Source: Eubacteriales bacterium (lineage in GTDB: Bacteria; Bacillota; Clostridia; Oscillospirales; Oscillospiraceae). Taken from it: 35,090 nt of DNA. The DNA is taken from assembly GCA_030531505.1 (NCBI GenBank), contig JAUNNH010000015.1, forward strand, positions 1 through 35,090, in the 5' to 3' direction. Below, one piece after another: positions 31,635-35,090 of the stretch. Below the pieces are notes generated by a model. The model saw nothing but the letters and a program-made list of their open reading frames with translations. It made no database searches and was not told the origin of the DNA. The position numbers and the translations under genes were made by a program. How positions within the stretch are numbered: the stretch's first letter is position 1; every line of letters starts with the position of its first letter.

Positions 31635-31831
31635 TTCTTAATTTTCACCTCGCTATTGATTTTAACAGCATCAAAAGAGGGCGGTGTTTCACCGCTTGCC
31701 TCTCTTTCTGCTATTTCTCGGTTCATTTTCTTGCGAAGGGCGTACATAATCTCTTCGGGCGTGAAGCCATCAAGATACATGAAATCGTAGTATTCGGGTA
31801 CTTTGCGGAAGTGGTATTCTGCTAATGTCAT
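31631..31831 (-). CDS. 66-residue element protein, unknown function
   Basis: MTLAEYHFRKVPEYYDFMYLDGFTPEEIMYALRKKMNREIAE... A helical small protein; the FMYLDGFTPEEI pattern occurs, as far as I recall, in small proteins of Clostridia mobile elements. Both ends overlap neighbouring genes by four bases (ATGA), so it is the middle of a three-gene coupled operon. No function can be assigned. Confidence 0.65.
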   Translation of the reverse strand: MTLAEYHFRKVPEYYDFMYLDGFTPEEIMYALRKKMNREIAEREASGETPPSFDAVKINSEVKIKK

Positions 31832-32577
31832 TCTGATTCTCCTTTCTCAAATCTGATAATATCTAAACCATCAAGCCCATAAAGAGGGACTTTGATTGGG
31901 TAATAACCATGTTTATTGTAAAAACTCTTGCGGGCGGCGACATAGTTTGAGAGCGATAGTTCGCCAATCGCCTTTACAAGTTCTTCCTTTTGGATGAGTC
32001 CGATTTTGTAATCATTCAAAAGGTCTAATTCGGCAGTCTTGCCTTGCTCTTTGGCATTTCCGTACATTTCAAAAAAGTCATGTGTTTCTTCTTCACTCAT
32101 TGGAATGTACATATTATTCACCAAATCGGCACGACACCATATTTTTTCAATGATTGCGCCATGCGTACCGCCTTCACCGATTGTTTTACCGAACATGGAC
32201 AGCATCCGCAATCTTGTGTATTCATAAACAGTTCCATCGGTGTGGTTATAGGCTTTAATTTCATCGGCAGAGCCGATAATGCGTGATACATTGGCGGCGG
32301 TCTGCAAGTTGTCTGTTTGAATTACATCTACGATTTCCTTTTCGTAAATGCTGTCTCTTTTTTCTTTTGCCCTCTTGGAGAGGGGCTTTTTATAATCGCC
32401 AAATTTACGAATGATGTGGTAATTGGTTGATCTGCCTTCATAGATTGGCTCGTATTCATAATAAAGGCAGAAATTATCAAGCAGTTCTGAGCGCTTGTGG
32501 TTCCATGTGCTTTCGCCTATGCCCATGAATTCTTGAATTTGCGCTGTTGTGTAAATCTTTCCTTCTTCCAATTCCAT
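31828..32577 (-). CDS. 249-residue element protein with N-terminal HTH-like segment
   Basis: Not recognised. Residues 9-40 (YTTAQIQEFMGIGESTWNHKRSELLDNF) read as a helix-turn-helix of the kind used to recognise DNA. A basic linker KKPLSKRAKEKRD follows, then helical segments and a C-terminal GYYPIKVPLYGLDGLDIIRFEKGE. It could be a replication or transcription factor of the element. Very strong AGGAGGTGA site before the start. First gene of the operon 32577-31470. Confidence 0.7.
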   Translation of the reverse strand: MELEEGKIYTTAQIQEFMGIGESTWNHKRSELLDNFCLYYEYEPIYEGRSTNYHIIRKFGDYKKPLSKRAKEKRDSIYEKEIVDVIQTDNLQTAANVSRIIGSADEIKAYNHTDGTVYEYTRLRMLSMFGKTIGEGGTHGAIIEKIWCRADLVNNMYIPMSEEETHDFFEMYGNAKEQGKTAELDLLNDYKIGLIQKEELVKAIGELSLSNYVAARKSFYNKHGYYPIKVPLYGLDGLDIIRFEKGESE

Positions 32578-32717
32578 CTTCTCACCTCCTACACTATTAC
32601 TGCAAAAATAGAGAGATTCATTATCGTGCTTTGTCCGAAAATGCTAAACAAAAAAGTATGCAATTTTCTTTGAATCTCTACAATTTATAGAAGGTCAAAA
32701 GATTTTGCATAATATTT
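32578..32717 (-). promoter_or_regulatory. Control region of the 249-residue gene operon
   Basis: Contains AGAGATTCA (32612-32620) and its complement TGAATCTCT (32671-32679), flanking about 50 AT-rich bases. A weak minus promoter TTGTAG-17-CATACT is possible within it. Confidence 0.4.
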
Positions 32718-33128
32718 TTATGCCGCCGCACATACCTCCTTTGGGGGATTCAGATACGCTTTTCCGTTGATGAAGGTGGGCAGTTCCTTGTAGTTGGGGA
32801 AACGCCCTACGAACCATTCATAAACATATTTGTAACTGTTGGATTGACCAAGGGAGAATTCTTTTACCTTTTCAAACTCTGCAAGTGCATCTGCGCCATC
32901 AGCGAAGGCAGAAATGTAACGCTCCATGTTCTGATAGGTCATACCCTTTGCGGGATTGCTCGTCTTGGAGGGCTTGTGAGTGCGGTAAACAATTCGCAGA
33001 TTGGGGCAAACCGCATGACAGTTTGCAATGATCTTGCTTGCCTCGGAGTCAGCAATGAGTGCTTCTTCTGCGAATGCCTTTGTGATCGTCAGCGTCTTAG
33101 TGGCAAAGTTCATCTTGTAGTCTTTCAT
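32718..33128 (-). CDS. Member of a paralogous small-protein family, 136 residues
   Basis: Unrecognised family, shared with the genes at 33153-33578 and 33722-33928. It has the N-terminal block (FATKTLTITKAFAEEALIADS ... CPNLRIV), then KGMTYQNMERYISAFAD, EFEKV and a C-terminal YEWFVGRFPNYKE, matching the 141-residue paralogue position by position. Mixed alpha/beta, soluble, no catalytic motif. AGGAAG before the start. The 24-base gap to the upstream paralogue suggests one transcript. Confidence 0.7.
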   Translation of the reverse strand: MKDYKMNFATKTLTITKAFAEEALIADSEASKIIANCHAVCPNLRIVYRTHKPSKTSNPAKGMTYQNMERYISAFADGADALAEFEKVKEFSLGQSNSYKYVYEWFVGRFPNYKELPTFINGKAYLNPPKEVCAAA

Positions 33129-33152
33129 TTTCGTTTCTTCCTTTCTATTGGA

Positions 33153-33578
33153 TTAAGCAGCCTTCTCGGCATTCTCACGAGCAATCTGAATTGCTTCATC
33201 GGTTACAACGATCTTTTCATCGTCTTTCTCACCCTTAAACTCGGGGTAGTTCTCAAAGAACCACTTTTTAGCCAAGGGGTACATTGCTCCACGAGCCTTT
33301 GCAATCAACAGCAGTCCCTCGAACTCTGCCTTGCGCTTCTCGCTGTCGGGCTGTGTTGCAATGTATGCTCTCATGGTATCAAGCGTCAGACCGTTGTACT
33401 TTTTCTTATCGGGGTTCCGCTTGATCTGCTTCTCTACAACAGCAAAATCGGGGTGAGCAGAGAGCATTTCGCAGAGAGTGGTGTACTCGGGGTTCTTACC
33501 CATGTTTGCACGATTGATAGCGGACTTGGTTCCTACGATGGTCTTGTTGACGAAGTTGTAAGTGAAGATAGCGTTCAT
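33153..33578 (-). CDS. Member of a paralogous small-protein family, 141 residues
   Basis: MNAIFTYNFVNKTIVGTKSA, then NRANMGKNPEYTTLCEMLSA and HPDFAVVEKQIK, then a helical half (NGLTLDTMRAYIATQPDS, FEGLLLIAKA, YPLAKKWFFENYPEFKG) shared with the 136-residue paralogue. An acidic tail (GEKDDEKIVV) is unique. Soluble; no motif of known enzymes. It is preceded by AAAGGAAATTAAA and by a promoter/leader module that is almost identical to the one before the 68-residue gene. Its abundance could be high given the near-consensus -10 and structured leader. Function unknown. Confidence 0.72.
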   Translation of the reverse strand: MNAIFTYNFVNKTIVGTKSAINRANMGKNPEYTTLCEMLSAHPDFAVVEKQIKRNPDKKKYNGLTLDTMRAYIATQPDSEKRKAEFEGLLLIAKARGAMYPLAKKWFFENYPEFKGEKDDEKIVVTDEAIQIARENAEKAA

Positions 33579-33708
33579 TTTAATTTCCTTTCTTGGCTCT
33601 TAGCCTTTAGCGATTGGTCGCAACCCTTATTTGTTTTGAGGTGTTTTCCTCTGTTCTTTATGTATTTATTATAGCAGTTAATGTGTTTTAATTGGTCGTT
33701 ATATTGGT
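33577..33708 (-). repeat. Duplicated promoter/leader module, copy 1
   Basis: About 130 bases nearly identical to 33927-34058: regulatory box, -10, leader with GAGG-AAAACA-CCTC hairpin, a second small hairpin, a third stem GGCT-AAG-AGCC and the AAAGGAAATTAAAATG start region. Stem bases differ in a compensating way between copies. Confidence 0.85.
33668..33707 (-). promoter_or_regulatory. Promoter with shared box, paralogue operon
   Basis: On the minus strand CCAATATAACGACC (33694-33707), 20 bases, TATAAT (33668-33673). No usual -35, which points to an activator. Confidence 0.7.
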
Positions 33709-33721
33709 ACTTGTTATATTA

Positions 33722-33928
33722 TCAAGCAGCGATGAAGCCGTGCTCGATAAAGAATAGATCATTCACAACAACCTTGTAAGTGGGGTACATTGCTTTATAG
33801 TTAGCAAGCAGAGTGGCGGCGGGGTGTCCCATCTGCTTTGCCATCTTTGCGGTGTAAGAGGTAACATACAGTTTGCAGTTGTCGATGTCGGCACATACCA
33901 TACTCATAAACAGTTCATTCATCTTCAT
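33722..33928 (-). CDS. Member of a paralogous small-protein family, short 68-residue form
   Basis: MKMNELFMSMVCADIDNCKL, YVTSYTAKMAKQMGHPAATL, LANYKAMYPTYKVVVNDLFF. It corresponds to the N-terminal block of the 136- and 141-residue paralogues (T-x7-8-A-x2-M/I ... L-x6-P-x3-x-V) and lacks their second half. Either a single-domain member or a truncated duplicate; intact start, ribosome site and its own promoter speak against decay. Same AAAGGAAATTAAAATG start context as the 141-residue gene. Confidence 0.65.
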   Translation of the reverse strand: MKMNELFMSMVCADIDNCKLYVTSYTAKMAKQMGHPAATLLANYKAMYPTYKVVVNDLFFIEHGFIAA

Positions 33929-34058
33929 TTTAATTTCCTTTCTGCGCTCTTGGCGCTTGCGGTCGGTCGCAACCCGTATTTTGTTTTGAGGTGTTTTCCT
34001 CTGTTCTTTATGTATTTATTATAGCAGTTAAGGCGTTTTAATTGGTCGTTATATTGGT
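33927..34058 (-). repeat. Duplicated promoter/leader module, copy 2
   Basis: Partner of 33577-33708. Third leader stem is GCGC-CAAGA-GCGC here against GGCT-AAG-AGCC in copy 1, a paired change that keeps the hairpin. Confidence 0.85.
34018..34057 (-). promoter_or_regulatory. Promoter with shared box, 68-residue gene
   Basis: CCAATATAACGACC (34044-34057, minus), 20 bases, TATAAT (34018-34023). Confidence 0.7.
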
Positions 34059-34060
34059 AC

Positions 34061-34258
34061 TCACTTGGCGTACTCGGGGTAGATCACCTCAAACAACTCC
34101 ATGATCTTTTCATCAGACCATGTTTTGAGTTCATATGTTGTCAGATAGTGTCCATCTTCGCATTTCCACATACAATCTTCGATGGTCATGTAAACCATTT
34201 CAATTGCACCATCAATCTCATCTTCTGTGTAAAACTTATTCTTGTACCACATTTTCAT
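34061..34258 (-). CDS. 65-residue acidic small protein
   Basis: MKMWYKNKFYTEDEIDGAIE, then MVYMTIEDCMWKCEDGHYLTTYELKTWSDE and a C-terminal helix IMELFEVIYPEYAK. Rich in Glu, Asp, Trp and Tyr. The end SDEKIMELFEVIY resembles the end of the neighbouring 63-residue protein (SNEELMQIYLNN), suggesting shared ancestry. Second gene of a two-gene unit. Function unknown; a DNA-mimic or partner-binding role is only a guess. GGAGA lies before the start. Confidence 0.6.
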   Translation of the reverse strand: MKMWYKNKFYTEDEIDGAIEMVYMTIEDCMWKCEDGHYLTTYELKTWSDEKIMELFEVIYPEYAK

Positions 34259-34271
34259 TGTCTCCTTTTCA

Positions 34272-34463
34272 TTAGTTGTTAAGATAAATCTGCATGAGTT
34301 CTTCGTTGCTCTTGTTGCTCAGTTCTTCGGCAAGTACATCTCGATCAAAGCCCGCCGCCTCAAAGTAGGTAAAGAGCAGTTCCGCAAGAGTGTCCTCAAT
34401 AGACATTCCCCATACTTCTGAGAAGTAGTTCAGTTCTTCCATTTTCTTTTCAATCTTGTTCAT
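34272..34463 (-). CDS. 63-residue acidic small protein
   Basis: MNKIEKKMEELNYFSEVWGM, then SIEDTLAELLFTYFEAAGFDRD and VLAEELSNKSNEELMQIYLNN. Mainly helical and acidic; no known motif. First gene after the third box-promoter; AAGGAG before the start. The mRNA would begin with a hairpin GGTTGAG/CTCAACC (about 34503-34527). Confidence 0.6.
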   Translation of the reverse strand: MNKIEKKMEELNYFSEVWGMSIEDTLAELLFTYFEAAGFDRDVLAEELSNKSNEELMQIYLNN

Positions 34464-34537
34464 AGTTGTTCAATCTCCTTTTGATGTTGTTCTTTTGACT
34501 TCGGTTGAGGTTTTATCTCTCTCAACCTTGTGACTAT

Positions 34538-34577
34538 ATTATAGCAAGAAGCCCTTTCTGACTGGTCGTTATAATGG
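34538..34577 (-). promoter_or_regulatory. Promoter with shared box, acidic protein pair
   Basis: CCATTATAACGACC (34564-34577, minus), 20 bases, TATAAT (34538-34543). The stretch between box and -10 differs from the other two copies, so box and spacing are kept by selection. Confidence 0.7.
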
Positions 34578-34600
34578 TAATTCCGCTTTGCTGAAAAAAG

Positions 34601-34625
34601 AAAAAAGCGACTCCGAAGAGTCGCA
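34601..34625 (-). terminator. Terminator at the element's right end
   Basis: GCGACTC-CGAA-GAGTCGC; in the minus direction TTTTTTCTTTTTTC follows. It would stop transcripts entering from the right boundary before the small-protein operon. Confidence 0.65.
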
Positions 34626-34870
34626 AAAAAGATGTTCAACGATGTGCCGAAGATGTATGTTTCACCTTTTGATGATCTAAAGAGAGGTTGTGTACTTGCA
34701 TTAAACTTGTGTCTGTTGTATCATAGTGTTGACTCTTAATTTTGGACAACAAAGGGGTCAACAACTTGTAAATATTAGATTTTTATTATCGCAGAAAGTT
34801 ACGGAAACTGTGCGATTTGGTGAAAAAATCGCCATTTGCGGAGTGGCAAAGTTGCCACGGAGCAAATGGC
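34626..34870. other. Right-end region with arm-type site and long hairpin, no gene
   Basis: No convincing gene. TTGGACAACAAA (34742-34753) and GTCAACAA repeat the left-end sites. GCGATTT/AAATCGC lies near 34812-34830. GCCATTTGC (34831-34839) pairs with GCAAATGGC (34862-34870), inside which GTGGCAA/TTGCCAC forms a second stem; the outer stem enters the attachment core. Confidence 0.6.
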
Positions 34871-34911
34871 ATTCAAGAGGTCAGCGGTTCGATCCCGCTT
34901 ATCTCCACCAA
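34865..34911 (+). mobile_element. Right attachment site (attR)
   Basis: Exact 47-base copy of the tRNA-Ala 3' part at 26173-26219. Closes an element of about 8.7 kb. Confidence 0.92.
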
Positions 34912-34913
34912 CG

Positions 34914-34943
34914 AAAAAGACAGGCTTTGTGCCTGTCTTTTTT
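34914..34943 (+). terminator. Original tRNA-Ala terminator, now at the right boundary
   Basis: AAAAAGACAGGC-TTTGT-GCCTGTCTTTTTT right after attR, the native downstream sequence of the tRNA gene before integration. Confidence 0.8.
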
Positions 34944-34967
34944 CGTTGCTGCGGATCGGGTAGGTGC

Positions 34968-35090
34968 AACCGCTGACCTCTTGCCTTTCAATCAAAACCC
35001 GCCTCCGGCGGGCTTTCCGGCGTTTACCGCCGGAAAGGTCAGCGGTTCGATCCCGCTTATCTCCACCAACGAAAAAGACAGGCTTTGTGC
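34968..35090. repeat. Further tRNA-derived copies at the window end
   Basis: An inverted 16-base copy (AACCGCTGACCTCTTG, 34968-34983), hairpins CCCGCC-TCC-GGCGGG and CTTTCCGGCG/CGCCGGAAAG, then a direct 55-base copy (35036-35090) identical to 34878-34932, including part of the terminator, running to the edge. Confidence 0.85.

Noticed and set aside
34626-34864. Short minus-strand ORFs at the right end (for example a 21-residue one near 34700)
   Set aside because: No ribosome sites or conservation evidence; region better explained by attachment-site arms and hairpins.

Overview
The window looks like a chromosomal stretch of a GC-rich gut Clostridia (Oscillospiraceae/Ruminococcaceae-like). The host genes here (FabG-like reductase, PlsC, PocR/AraC regulator, GlpK, HAD phosphatase, membrane glycosyltransferase) have strong Shine-Dalgarno sites of the AGGAGG type, Firmicutes-like TTGACA/TATAAT promoters and GC-rich codon use. 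Taxonomy is inferred from style only.

Layout. 1-1838: start of a secreted protein, then a two-gene lipid operon (plsC-fabG-like) on the minus strand. 1987-16500: a compact, tightly packed minus-strand phage module (read right to left: DUF6291-like protein, a 27-residue ORF, small and large terminase, P22-type large portal, Prp-type protease, scaffold-like protein, N4-gp56-type coat protein, connector-like proteins, tail-hub and fibre proteins, CHAP endolysin, two small membrane lysis proteins). A divergent LexA-like repressor (16653-17432) closes it. No tape measure, integrase or replication operon is visible, so it resembles a short-tailed phage remnant or domesticated particle. Its base composition equals that of the host, and host-type dispersed repeats sit inside two of its genes. 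The coat protein begins with an L27-like cleavage motif, and the phage carries its own Prp-like protease.

17521-25838: host genes: a PocR-AraC regulator, a divergent membrane-anchored alpha/beta hydrolase of noticeably different composition, glycerol kinase, a HAD-IIA phosphatase and a PMT-type glycosyltransferase. Four or more families of dispersed palindromic repeats fill the gaps. Two families keep their flanks or loops but change the stem sequence in a compensatory way.

26143-34911: a tRNA-Ala(GGC) gene carries an 8.7-kb AT-richer integrative element bounded by 47-bp direct repeats. It encodes a tyrosine integrase, a WYL regulator, a lipoprotein behind a long structured RNA leader with an apparent terminator/antiterminator switch, a catalytic-domain-only tyrosine recombinase, a Xre regulator with three operators, and an operon of unrecognised proteins. 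It also has three genes encoding a shared small-protein family, two of them behind near-identical duplicated promoter/leader modules. A shared box (GGTCGTTATWWTGG) marks three promoters at an identical distance from the -10 and recurs beside the WYL gene, suggesting an element-wide regulon. No relaxase or known defence gene is recognised; the cargo is uncharacterised and is the best candidate for something undescribed. The window ends in a scrambled set of tRNA-derived repeats.
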